Notes under the pieces: generated by a model | What the model saw: only the letters and a program-made list of their open reading frames with translations | What the model was told of the DNA's origin: nothing | Database searches by the model: none | NCBI GenBank assembly: GCA_024698965.1 | Contig: JAILQM010000128.1 | Coordinates: 1-64,000 of the forward strand | DNA: 64,000 nucleotides | Direction of reading: 5' to 3' | DNA from: Eubacterium sp. | GTDB lineage: Bacteria > Bacillota > Clostridia > Lachnospirales > Lachnospiraceae | Translations under genes and position numbers: made by a program | Shown here: positions 32,840 to 40,657 of the stretch, in pieces | Layout: the number at the start of each line of letters is the position of its first letter | Numbering within the stretch: the first letter of the stretch is position 1

Positions 32840-34528
32840 CTACTCTACAGAAATTACGTAATAATAGATAGGCTGTCCGCCTTCGTGAAGCTCTACCTCA
32901 CATTCAGGATATTTTTCACTGATCATCTTTTCTACAGATGAAGCATCGTCTTCGTTTACTTCATCACCGTAATAGATTGAAATAATTTCGGAATCATCAT
33001 CCACCATTTCATCCATCATATCACAAATAACCTGTCTGATATCCTTACCAACGGCAAGAATACTCTTGTCGCCGACTGCCATGTAATCACCTTCGTTGAT
33101 TTCCATGCCGTCGATAGTTGTATTTCTGACAGCATAAGTAAGCTGTCCTGTCTTTACAACGCTTATAGCTTCAAGCATTGCTTCTTTATTTTCTTCAGCT
33201 GAAGCTTCCGGAATAAAGCCGATAAGGGCTGCTATTCCCTGAGGAACAGTGCTTGTCGGAATTACTATGACTTCCTTACCTTCAGCAAGATCTACTACCT
33301 GATTTGCAGCCATAACAATGTTTTTATTGTTAGGAAGAATAAATACAGTGCCCGCGTTTATCTTATTAACCGCCTGAAGAATGTCATCCGTACTTGGATT
33401 CATTGTCTGACCGCCGGCAATAACCTCATCTGCTCCGAGGTCTTTAAATATAGAGTTAAGTCCGTCGCCGATAGATACGGTAACAAAACCGAAGTCTTTA
33501 AAGTCTGCCTTCTCTTCGCTCTTTTCTTCTTTTTCAGCTTCTTTTTCAGCTGCCTGCTGCTCAGCAAGCTTTAATGAGTCCTTAAAGAGCTTCTCCTGAT
33601 GTTCTTCTCTCATGTTATCAATCTTAATCTTGCTTAACGAGCCGTAAGTAAGAGCTCTCTGAATAGCAAGACCCGGATCGTTTGTATGAACGTGAACCTT
33701 GATGATTTCATCATCTGCCACAAACACAATAGAATCACCGAGAGTTTCAAGATAATCTCTGAAAGACATCTGTTCGTCAGAAGGTACAGGCTCGTTTAAA
33801 ACAACGATAAACTCTGTACAATAGCCGAATTTAATCTCAGCTTCGGTCTCTGCCGTAATTTTCATAGGCTTGCCCGAAGACTTAGGAGCTATCGAAGAAT
33901 AATCTATTTCTTTTCCTAAAACTACATCATAACATCCTCTTAAAAATTCAAGAAGACCGGTTCCGCCCGAGTCTACAACTCCGGCTTCTTTTAATACCGG
34001 TAAAAGCTCCGGTGTTTCATCAAGCGCCGCCTGCGCTTCTTCTAAAACAGCCTCTCCGAAAACAGTAAAGTCATCTGTTTCAAGAGCCATAGCTGCAGCT
34101 TTTTCATAGGTACGTCTTGCTACTGTAAGAATAGTACCTTCTTTAGGCTTCATAACAGCCTTGTATGCAGTTTCCACAGCTCTTTCAAAGCTGTCTGCCA
34201 CAATACTAACATTAAGCTCATCATATTCGGCTATAGTCTTTGAAAAACCTCTTAAAAGCTGGGAAAGAATAACACCCGAATTACCTCTGGCGCCTCTGAG
34301 TGAACCTGAAGAAATTGCTTTTGCAAGGGTAGCCATTGAAGGGTTATCAAGAGATGAAACCTCTCCGGCTGCCGAAATTATTGTCATTGTCATATTTGTT
34401 CCTGTGTCTCCGTCAGGGACAGGGAACACGTTAAGCTCGTTTATATATTCCTTTTGAGACTCAAGATTTTTAGCTCCGGCCAAAAACATTTTAGAAAGCA
34501 ACGAAGCATCAATACTTTTTAATTCCAA
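32840..34528 (-). CDS. fakA: Fatty acid kinase catalytic subunit FakA (YloV)
   Basis: Phosphorylates fatty acids held by FakB (DegV-type) proteins so they enter phospholipid synthesis. The 562-residue protein has a DhaL/DAK2 domain at about 1-200 with the Mg-ATP loop FPVPDGDTGTNM (36-47), GSLRGARGNSGVILSQ and DSGGTGLLEFL, then a middle domain and a C-terminal EDD-like fold. An acidic Lys/Glu linker lies near 330-345. It is preceded by an Asp23 gene and followed by recG. No stand-alone FakB gene is in the window; the only DegV domain here is in the kinase at 24007-26838. Confidence 0.94.
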   Translation of the reverse strand: MELKSIDASLLSKMFLAGAKNLESQKEYINELNVFPVPDGDTGTNMTMTIISAAGEVSSLDNPSMATLAKAISSGSLRGARGNSGVILSQLLRGFSKTIAEYDELNVSIVADSFERAVETAYKAVMKPKEGTILTVARRTYEKAAAMALETDDFTVFGEAVLEEAQAALDETPELLPVLKEAGVVDSGGTGLLEFLRGCYDVVLGKEIDYSSIAPKSSGKPMKITAETEAEIKFGYCTEFIVVLNEPVPSDEQMSFRDYLETLGDSIVFVADDEIIKVHVHTNDPGLAIQRALTYGSLSKIKIDNMREEHQEKLFKDSLKLAEQQAAEKEAEKEEKSEEKADFKDFGFVTVSIGDGLNSIFKDLGADEVIAGGQTMNPSTDDILQAVNKINAGTVFILPNNKNIVMAANQVVDLAEGKEVIVIPTSTVPQGIAALIGFIPEASAEENKEAMLEAISVVKTGQLTYAVRNTTIDGMEINEGDYMAVGDKSILAVGKDIRQVICDMMDEMVDDDSEIISIYYGDEVNEDDASSVEKMISEKYPECEVELHEGGQPIYYYVISVE

Positions 34529-34545
34529 GAGAATATCCTCCTTAA

Positions 34546-34902
34546 TTAGTCGATGACTCTAACGCCTTCGACATATATATTTATTTTGTCGAGTTTGAGA
34601 CCGGTGAACTCTTCCACCTTATATTTAACAGTCTCAATAAGATTATCGGTCACGGTATTAACGTTAACACCGTAGGCAATAATAATATGAAAATCAAGGG
34701 TAATCTCACCGTTTTTAACAGTAACGTTTATACCTCGTGTAATTTTCTCTTTCTTAAGTAACTTAACAATACCGTCTGTCATGCTTATAGCACCGAAACC
34801 GACAATACCGAAGCACTCAACCGCAACACTTCCTGCGTATGTAGAAATGACTTCTGGGCTTATAACAACTTTGCCCATTGCATTATCCATATGTCCTTTC
34901 AT
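34546..34902 (-). CDS. Asp23/Gls24 family protein (YloU)
   Basis: A 118-residue protein of the Asp23 envelope-stress/alkaline-shock family: GKVVISPEVISTYAGSVAVE at the N-terminus and a beta-rich core with VNVKNGEITLDFHIIIAYG. It lies 17 bp upstream of fakA and divergent from rpmB, the standard Firmicutes arrangement. The exact function is not known. Confidence 0.9.
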   Translation of the reverse strand: MKGHMDNAMGKVVISPEVISTYAGSVAVECFGIVGFGAISMTDGIVKLLKKEKITRGINVTVKNGEITLDFHIIIAYGVNVNTVTDNLIETVKYKVEEFTGLKLDKINIYVEGVRVID

Positions 34903-35004
34903 TAATCTACCTCCAAATCCACAGAAACATTATCTTAAGTTGTGTCATTGTTTTTTTTCAAAGATAAATAGATTATAACCTTAATCATACAAAAAATAAA
35001 TATC

Positions 35005-35024
35005 TTTTTTCATAAATGAAAAAA
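35005..35024. promoter_or_regulatory. Perfect 20-bp palindrome between asp23 and rpmB
   Basis: TTTTTTCAT-AA-ATGAAAAAA, two nine-base arms with a two-base centre, 5 bases upstream of the rpmB -35 box and in the divergent intergenic region. It could be an operator for either gene. The A/T content weakens the case. Confidence 0.45.
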
Positions 35025-35028
35025 TCTC

Positions 35029-35057
35029 TTGCATTTTGGCGCTGTCTCTGATAAACT
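35029..35057 (+). promoter_or_regulatory. rpmB promoter
   Basis: TTGCAT (35029-35034), a 17-bp spacer and TAAACT (35052-35057), giving a leader of about 54 bases before rpmB. Confidence 0.55.
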
Positions 35058-35117
35058 ATCAATGTTGCGAATCTAAAAGATTTTGACAAATGTAATAAAT
35101 ACAAGGAGGTGCTAAAA

Positions 35118-35303
35118 ATGGCAAAATGTGATGTTTGTGGAAAAAGCGCTCATTTCGGAAATGCAGTGAGCCATTCTCATAGAAGATCCAACAAGATTTG
35201 GAAACCAAATGTAAAATCTGTAAAAGTTAAGGTAAACGGAGCTTCTCAGAAGATGCATGTTTGCACTTCTTGTTTAAGATCAGGTAAAGTTGAAAGAGCT
35301 TAG
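35118..35303 (+). CDS. rpmB: 50S ribosomal protein L28
   Basis: A 62-residue protein starting MAKCDVCGKS at 35118, set by AGGAGGT seven bases upstream; a longer frame adds three residues without an RBS. It has the zinc-type cysteine pairs CDVC (4-7) and CTSC near the C-terminus (a C+ form), and HSHRRSNKIWKPN, the L28 signature. Single-gene transcript ended by a strong terminator. Confidence 0.97.
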   Translation: MAKCDVCGKSAHFGNAVSHSHRRSNKIWKPNVKSVKVKVNGASQKMHVCTSCLRSGKVERA

Positions 35304-35331
35304 TCTTTCGCTTTTCCTTATATATGAGATT

Positions 35332-35369
35332 AAAAAAGGTTATTCGATTCATTCGAATAACCTTTTTTT
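35332..35369. terminator. Bidirectional intrinsic terminator, rpmB/gerW
   Basis: A-run, perfect stem AGGTTATTCGA with TCGAATAACCT, then a T-run. It works in both directions between the convergent rpmB and gerW genes. Confidence 0.9.
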
Positions 35370-35372
35370 GCT

Positions 35373-35792
35373 TTACTCTTCTTCAAAATTAGTTGCATCA
35401 AGAATCATATCCTGAAGCTGCTCTTTTGCCTCTTTCTGCTCTGCAGTCTCTTCTCCGCTGTGTTTTCCGGCAATCTTATCTACAATATCCGGAACAAGAT
35501 CCAATATCTTTGTAAGGCCGTCCTGATTTCTGATGTTTACAAGTTTAATCTTATCTCCCTTAATTACAAGAGCACAGCTCGGCACGATTTTACCGCCCAT
35601 TCCTCCGCCGCCGTTATTTTTCTTGTTATCAGCAAAGGCCCCTGCCGCAATACCAAAAGTAACGTCCACAAGCGGAAGTATTATTGTATCTCCGAATCTA
35701 ATCGGATCGCCTACTACAGTCTTCGAAGAAATAAACGAATCCATTCCCTCAAAAAGCGTCTGCACTGTCTGTTTAAAATTATTTTCAGCCAT
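35373..35792 (-). CDS. GerW family sporulation protein (YtfJ-like)
   Basis: A 139-residue protein with the YtfJ core: SKTVVGDPIRFGDTIILPLVDVTFG (23-47), a Gly-rich loop NGGGGMGGKI, and VPSCALVIKGDKIKLVNI. Family members are linked to spore germination and occur also in non-sporulating Clostridia. It follows a DUF2953 gene by 9 bp, the usual pairing. Confidence 0.9.
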   Translation of the reverse strand: MAENNFKQTVQTLFEGMDSFISSKTVVGDPIRFGDTIILPLVDVTFGIAAGAFADNKKNNGGGGMGGKIVPSCALVIKGDKIKLVNIRNQDGLTKILDLVPDIVDKIAGKHSGEETAEQKEAKEQLQDMILDATNFEEE

Positions 35793-35801
35793 ATTTCCCT
35801 C

Positions 35802-36656
35802 CTAAGCTCTTATCTTTTTAATTAATCTTCTGATCTTTTTATCTCTTATAAGCTCTATAAAGGCAAGAATGAATATATAGAGCCTGATACTTCCCATTAT
35901 CCTGATATTTCCTTTAACATAAGGATCTTCCGACTCAAAATCAGCGCCGATATGAAGCCTTTTATCCATAAACATCGGTATAAGGCTTATTATTCCCAGG
36001 CACTGCCCCGTAAGATCCGGAGACCCCAGAGAAAAGAGTAAATCTCCTCTTGCCGAGTCCGGAAAAACCTTTTTTAACAGCCTGACAGCCACATTAAACA
36101 CATGCTTTATCGCATCTTTATTATATTCGTCATCCCAAACCTTTTTAATTTTAAAGATAATGTTGTCCTTTAGCGGCTTTTTATCCCTTTTAGGTTTTTT
36201 ATCCTTTTTAGGCTTTTTTTCATTAACAGGAATTTTTTCTTCATGCTTTTCATCTTCTTCAGGCCTTTTAACATCCTGTATATTTGTTTGAGTTCTCGCA
36301 TGCTCTTGTACGTTCTCCTGTTTAAACTCTTCGGCTTTTGGTTTTAATTCTTCAGCAAAAGGTTTAATTTCTTCTGTGCTTTTGGAAGTTTCATTATTTC
36401 CTATTATACTAAACCATAACGCTTTAACGCTTAAAGTAAGCCCATCTTTATCATATCTGCCGCCCGCTCTGATGAGATGAAGCATATATGATACTTTAAA
36501 GCCCGCGCTAAATTCATCGTTATTTTCAGCATATATATCATATTTTACAGGAACAAAACAGATACAAAACAAAAGAATAACCAAAGCACAAAAAACAACC
36601 AGCAAAACAATGCCGATAATCTTAAGAACAGTTAATAATATACCCATCATTTCCAT
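35802..36656 (-). CDS. DUF2953 membrane protein (YtfI-like)
   Basis: A 284-residue protein with an N-terminal membrane helix (about 8-30, LLVVFCALVILLFCICFVPVKY), a highly charged Lys/Glu repeat stretch (about 95-165) and a C-terminal hydrophobic segment near 265. The pattern and its position next to gerW match the DUF2953 family. Start codon choice is uncertain by a few residues (ATG GAA ATG ATG), and the gene overlaps the NUDIX gene by 10 bp. Confidence 0.75.
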   Translation of the reverse strand: MEMMGILLTVLKIIGIVLLVVFCALVILLFCICFVPVKYDIYAENNDEFSAGFKVSYMLHLIRAGGRYDKDGLTLSVKALWFSIIGNNETSKSTEEIKPFAEELKPKAEEFKQENVQEHARTQTNIQDVKRPEEDEKHEEKIPVNEKKPKKDKKPKRDKKPLKDNIIFKIKKVWDDEYNKDAIKHVFNVAVRLLKKVFPDSARGDLLFSLGSPDLTGQCLGIISLIPMFMDKRLHIGADFESEDPYVKGNIRIMGSIRLYIFILAFIELIRDKKIRRLIKKIRA

Positions 36657-37084
36657 TTATGTTGTTTTCTCAGTTTCTGATACAGATTATAAGCTTTGCT
36701 CAGTATATCCTTTTCATTTGCGAACTTCAGCAAATGATAGGCTTCATGATACTTATAATAACCCGAATCCTCAAAATATTCCTCATGTTGTGGTTTACTG
36801 TGATAATTCTCCCCCATCATAAGATACCAGCTGACATTCTTTTTTATCTGAGTATTGTCTGCATAAAACTGAAATGACGTCTCGCCGATGTAGCCCATAA
36901 GCTTAGGACTTACGCCCGCTTCCTCGTTCACTTCTCTAAGTGCAGTTTCTTCGTTGGTCTCGCCCTCTTCGACCGTTCCCTTGGGCAATACCCAACCATC
37001 ATAATGTCCGGCATAGTTCTTATAAAGCAATAATATTTTCCCGCGAAATATTACCACACCACCACAACTGTGTACTTCTTTCAT
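36647..37084 (-). CDS. NUDIX hydrolase
   Basis: A 145-residue hydrolase of nucleoside diphosphates linked to another moiety. The complete Nudix box, G-x5-E-x7-REVxEEAG, is present: GTVEEGETNEETALREVNEE near 36-55. Substrate is unknown; bis(5'-nucleosyl) tetraphosphates are a common one for short members. First gene of the NUDIX-DUF2953-gerW unit. Confidence 0.9.
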   Translation of the reverse strand: MKEVHSCGGVVIFRGKILLLYKNYAGHYDGWVLPKGTVEEGETNEETALREVNEEAGVSPKLMGYIGETSFQFYADNTQIKKNVSWYLMMGENYHSKPQHEEYFEDSGYYKYHEAYHLLKFANEKDILSKAYNLYQKLRKQHKWK

Positions 37085-37116
37085 ATACTTCCTCCGAACG
37101 TGGTGTTACTAAATAC

Positions 37117-37145
37117 AGTATAAAGGTTTTGATGCAATTATGCAA
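37117..37145 (-). promoter_or_regulatory. Promoter of the NUDIX-DUF2953-gerW unit
   Basis: On the minus strand, TTGCAT (37140-37145), a 17-bp spacer and TATACT (37117-37122), with GGAGGAAG before the start. Confidence 0.7.
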
Positions 37146-37173
37146 ATAAATATAAGAAGCAAAACTCTTTAAC

Positions 37174-37210
37174 AAAATAAAAAACGGAGCACGGAATAAA
37201 TCCGTGCTCC
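37174..37210 (-). terminator. Terminator of the hydrogenase gene
   Basis: Perfect 10-bp stem GGAGCACGGA with TCCGTGCTCC and a five-base loop, then GTTTTTT in the minus direction. Strong intrinsic terminator. Confidence 0.9.
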
Positions 37211-37247
37211 ACCTATTATGGCACATGCCTAAACTCACAAGAACTCC

Positions 37248-38993
37248 TTATGAGTTAAGACCTCTCTTAGTATATGTAGTATGAAGTAAGTGATGAGCCT
37301 TCTCACTGCCCGGGTGACCGAGATATGTCTCATAGAGCTCGATAATTGCAGGGTTTTCATGAGACTTTCTGATAGTATTAGCCTCATCGATAGAGTAAAG
37401 AACCTTAGCTCTTTCAGCTCTTAAATCGATAAAGTTTCTAACATTACCAGGCTGCTGCGGCTGTCCACCACCGTTTACACATCCACCAGGGCAACCCATG
37501 ATCTCAATGAAGTGATATTCTTTCTCTCCGCTCTTAACAGCTTCCAAAAGCTTTCTGGCATTTCCGAGACCTGAAGCTACCGCTACCTTAACATCAAGTC
37601 CTGCAACACTGTAAGTAGCTTCCTTAACGCCTTCGATACCTCTTACATCAGTAAAGTTAAGTGCTCCGCCTTGGAGATCTTCACCTGTAAGTTTTTCAAC
37701 AGCTGTACGAAGAGCAGCCTCCATAACACCACCTGTAGCACCGAAGATTACGGCTGCACCGGTACCTAAACCGAGAGGCATATCAAATTCTTCATCCGGA
37801 AGACTCATAAAGTTGATTCCGGCACGTTCAATCATTCTTGCAAGTTCTCTTGTTGTAAGAGCATAGTCTACATCCGGAACACCGTTTGCATTCATTTCAG
37901 GACGCTTGCACTCGAATTTCTTAGCTGTACAAGGCATGATACTTACAACAACGAGTTTTTCTTTATCAATTCCCATCTTTTCAGCATAGTAAGACTTAGC
38001 AATTGCACCGAACATCTGCTGTGGTGACTTACATGATGAAAGATTGTCTGTCATTTCAGGGAAGTAGTGCTCACAGTACTTAATCCATCCCGGTGAACAT
38101 GATGTAATAAGAGGAAGTACTCCTCCGTTCTGTACACGGTCTAAGAATTCTGTAGCTTCTTCCATAATTGTAAGATCGGCTGAGAAGTTTGTATCGAATA
38201 CTTTATCAAATCCAAGTCTTCTTAACGCTGCAGCCATCTTCTTTTCAACGTCTGTTCCGACAGGCATACCGAATGCTTCACCGAGAGCTGCACGTACAGC
38301 AGGAGCTGTCTGAACGATAACGTATTTATCAGGATCTGCAATATCTGCAAATACATCCTTGGTAAAGTCTTTCTCATAAATTGCACCTGTAGGACAAACA
38401 GCGATACACTGTCCGCAAGATACACAGGTTGTATCACCTAAAGGCATATCAAACGGTGATCCGATATGAGTGTTAAATCCTCTCTGGATAGCACCGATAA
38501 CTCCGATACCCTGAGTTTTTGTACAAGCGGCAACACATCTTCTGCAGAGAATACATTTATTGTTATCTCTAACCATATGTGCAGCAGATGTATCAAGCTC
38601 ATATTTAGGATTTTCCCCTGTAATAGCATCCTGATCTTCGATACCGAACTGTCTGCAAAGAGTCTGAAGCTCACACTTTCCGCTTCTTACACATGAAAGG
38701 CATTTCTTGTCATGTGTAGATAAGATGAACTCAAGGTTTGCCTTTCTTGTTTCAAGTACTCTTGGTGTATTTGTATAAATCTCCATGCCTTCGCTGATTG
38801 GATGTACGCAAGCAGCTACAAGAGTCTTTGCTCCGACTACTTCTACAAGACAAATACGACAGGCACCGATTTCATTTATTTCTTTCAAGTAACAAAGTGT
38901 AGGTATTTCGATATCCGCCAAACGAGCTGCCTCAAGAATAGTAGATCCTTCAGGAGCCGAAATATCTCTTCCGTTAATTTTAATGTTAACCAT
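37248..38993 (-). CDS. hydA: [FeFe] hydrogenase, catalytic subunit
   Basis: A 581-residue cytoplasmic hydrogenase of group A. In order: a 2Fe-2S domain (C34, C45, C48, C62), a His-Cys 4Fe-4S (HDKKCLSC near 94-101), two 4Fe-4S motifs (C147, C150, C153, C157 and C190, C193, C196, C200), and the H-cluster domain. H-cluster motifs: ITSCSPGW (296-303), MPCTAKKFE (353-361, C355) and IEIMGCPGGC (496-505, C501, C505). The first motif has Ser300 where TSCCPxW has the second Cys. A short tail resembling the small-subunit domain (PGSEKAHHLLH) closes it. It stands alone: no hydB or hydC is adjacent, so it may use partners encoded elsewhere or ferredoxin directly. GGAGG precedes the ATG. Confidence 0.95.
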   Translation of the reverse strand: MVNIKINGRDISAPEGSTILEAARLADIEIPTLCYLKEINEIGACRICLVEVVGAKTLVAACVHPISEGMEIYTNTPRVLETRKANLEFILSTHDKKCLSCVRSGKCELQTLCRQFGIEDQDAITGENPKYELDTSAAHMVRDNNKCILCRRCVAACTKTQGIGVIGAIQRGFNTHIGSPFDMPLGDTTCVSCGQCIAVCPTGAIYEKDFTKDVFADIADPDKYVIVQTAPAVRAALGEAFGMPVGTDVEKKMAAALRRLGFDKVFDTNFSADLTIMEEATEFLDRVQNGGVLPLITSCSPGWIKYCEHYFPEMTDNLSSCKSPQQMFGAIAKSYYAEKMGIDKEKLVVVSIMPCTAKKFECKRPEMNANGVPDVDYALTTRELARMIERAGINFMSLPDEEFDMPLGLGTGAAVIFGATGGVMEAALRTAVEKLTGEDLQGGALNFTDVRGIEGVKEATYSVAGLDVKVAVASGLGNARKLLEAVKSGEKEYHFIEIMGCPGGCVNGGGQPQQPGNVRNFIDLRAERAKVLYSIDEANTIRKSHENPAIIELYETYLGHPGSEKAHHLLHTTYTKRGLNS

Positions 38994-39011
38994 TCGTTAA
39001 CCCTCCATAAA

Positions 39012-39059
39012 TTAGTTTCGTACTGTTTTGTTTCGTTTAATCTTTTTCCGGTTAGTCAT
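39012..39059 (-). CDS. Possible 15-residue leader ORF upstream of hydA
   Basis: A short frame, MTNRKKIKRNKTVRN, lies in the hydA leader with AAGGA upstream at a long spacing, and ends shortly before the hydA RBS. It is basic, with no run of one amino acid, so attenuation is not evident. It may be chance. Confidence 0.25.
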   Translation of the reverse strand: MTNRKKIKRNKTVRN

Positions 39060-39082
39060 TATTAACTATTCCTTATAAGATT

Positions 39083-39118
39083 TATAACTTATCTTAATAT
39101 ATAAAATTTATGTGAGTT
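39083..39118 (-). promoter_or_regulatory. hydA promoter with inverted repeat at the start site
   Basis: On the minus strand, TTTACA, a 17-bp spacer and TATATT. The element overlaps a TAAGAT-N9-ATCTTA inverted repeat that covers the predicted start site. It is not a Rex-like (TTGTGAA...) site. Coordinates of the block are approximate to a few bases. Confidence 0.5.
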
Positions 39119-39175
39119 TGTAAATGATATTTTTTATTATTTTTTAAAAAATGTTATACAAAAAATGAAATACAA

Positions 39176-40657
39176 CTATTTACTGAAGTATTCGTCGAAT
39201 ATTTCTTTGGCAATCGGTACCGCTACAGATGATCCGCTGCCTGCTCCTTCAGCTATTATTGCGACAGCTATATCCTCATAACCGTCTTTGGATGCATATC
39301 CTATAAACCAGGAATGAGTATCATCGCTGCCGTCGATATATTCTGCACTTCCGGTCTTTCCGTAGGCATCGTAAGACTGGCCCGAAAGAGCCGATGCCGT
39401 ACCGTTTGATACCGTATAAGCCATATAGTTTTGAAGGACCTCCGATTCATGCTCTGTAAATATAGTTCCGTATTCGGATGAAGAAAATTCTTTTACGCTG
39501 ACTCCGTTTTTATTCTCGGTATGATCGATGATATAAGGAGTCATAAGGACTCCGTCATTTGCTATAGCCGCAGTAATAAGAGCCATATGGAAAGGTGTAA
39601 CAAGAGTCTGCCCCTGCCCTATCGCAGTCTGCATTATTTCATCCGTATCAGCATCAGAAGTAAGTGAAAACGAGCTCTTCTTATATTCAAACGAAGTCGG
39701 CAGATCCGAGTTAAAAAGCGCACTTTCACATAAAGAAACAAAAGATGATATATTAAGCGTAAGTCCTATATTGGCAAAAGATGAATTACAGGACTTTGCA
39801 AAAGATGTTTTTAAATCCTCACTTCCGTGAGCCGTATTTCCGTAGCAGTGAATTGTAGACGAGCCCGAGGTAAATGAACCGGTGCAGTCAAAACTATATC
39901 CCGAAACCTTGTCATTTTCTCTTATATACTCAACAGTCGTAAGCACCTTAAATATAGATCCCGGCGGATAAAGTCCCTGGGTTGCCCTGTTTAAAAGTAC
40001 AGAACTGTCTGAGTCCGATGTAAGCAGGTCCCAGTCGGCCTCTAAAGTATTGGGATCAAATTCAGGTTTTGAAACCATAGCCAAAATTTTACCCGTAGAC
40101 GGCTGAATCACAACTATCGCTCCGTCATAAGAACCGAGAGCGTTATAAGCCGCCTTTTGAACATCTATATCTATAGTTGTAACTACATTATCGCCCTCGT
40201 TTTTATTGTCGGTTATATCATTAAAAAGTCTCTCCAAAATAGGCGCATGGCTTCTTAACATGTAAAAATTGGCAAAAGATTCTATTCCGCTCTTGCCCTG
40301 AATCGTATATCCGACAACATGAGCACACACACTTCCGTAAGGATAGCTTCTGGTTTCGGTGCCGTCATCTGATACTACGGTTTCAGCAAGTACTGTTCCG
40401 TCAGATGAAAGAATGCTTCCCCTTATAACCTTCTGCGCAAAGGTTTCCGTTCTCGAATTATAGGAATTATTTATTACCGACTCTGCCCTGAAAATCATAA
40501 AATAAGTAAAATATGCCATAAGTGCCAAAAACAGTATTACAAAAAAATATGTAACAAGGGCAAATTCCGTATTTCTATCCGAGGTCCGTAAAGACCGTTT
40601 CTTCCTTACGGGAGATTCGTTTTTTTGTTTTTTGTTTTCGTTTTTCGATATACTCAT
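39176..40657 (-). CDS. Penicillin-binding transpeptidase (PbpA/FtsI-like)
   Basis: D,D-transpeptidase that cross-links peptidoglycan. From the ATG at 40657 it is 493 residues: a basic cytoplasmic tail, one membrane helix (about 31-57), and a transpeptidase domain with S234-x-x-K237 (PGSIFK), SCN (289-291) and KTG (433-435). The N-terminal dimerisation region is short, as in PbpA-type class B proteins. AAGGAAG precedes this ATG; an upstream TTG would add 10 residues. It overlaps the FtsW/RodA gene by 83 bp in another frame, and the two are the usual SEDS-PBP pair. Confidence 0.93.
   Translation of the reverse strand: MSISKNENKKQKNESPVRKKRSLRTSDRNTEFALVTYFFVILFLALMAYFTYFMIFRAESVINNSYNSRTETFAQKVIRGSILSSDGTVLAETVVSDDGTETRSYPYGSVCAHVVGYTIQGKSGIESFANFYMLRSHAPILERLFNDITDNKNEGDNVVTTIDIDVQKAAYNALGSYDGAIVVIQPSTGKILAMVSKPEFDPNTLEADWDLLTSDSDSSVLLNRATQGLYPPGSIFKVLTTVEYIRENDKVSGYSFDCTGSFTSGSSTIHCYGNTAHGSEDLKTSFAKSCNSSFANIGLTLNISSFVSLCESALFNSDLPTSFEYKKSSFSLTSDADTDEIMQTAIGQGQTLVTPFHMALITAAIANDGVLMTPYIIDHTENKNGVSVKEFSSSEYGTIFTEHESEVLQNYMAYTVSNGTASALSGQSYDAYGKTGSAEYIDGSDDTHSWFIGYASKDGYEDIAVAIIAEGAGSGSSVAVPIAKEIFDEYFSK

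Noticed and set aside
34903..35000. Promoter for asp23-fakA-recG
   Set aside because: A TATAAT exists on the minus strand near 34970 but its -35 is poor, and an alternative TTGAAA...TAAGAT pair has an 18-bp spacer and weak -10. Neither is clear enough to list.
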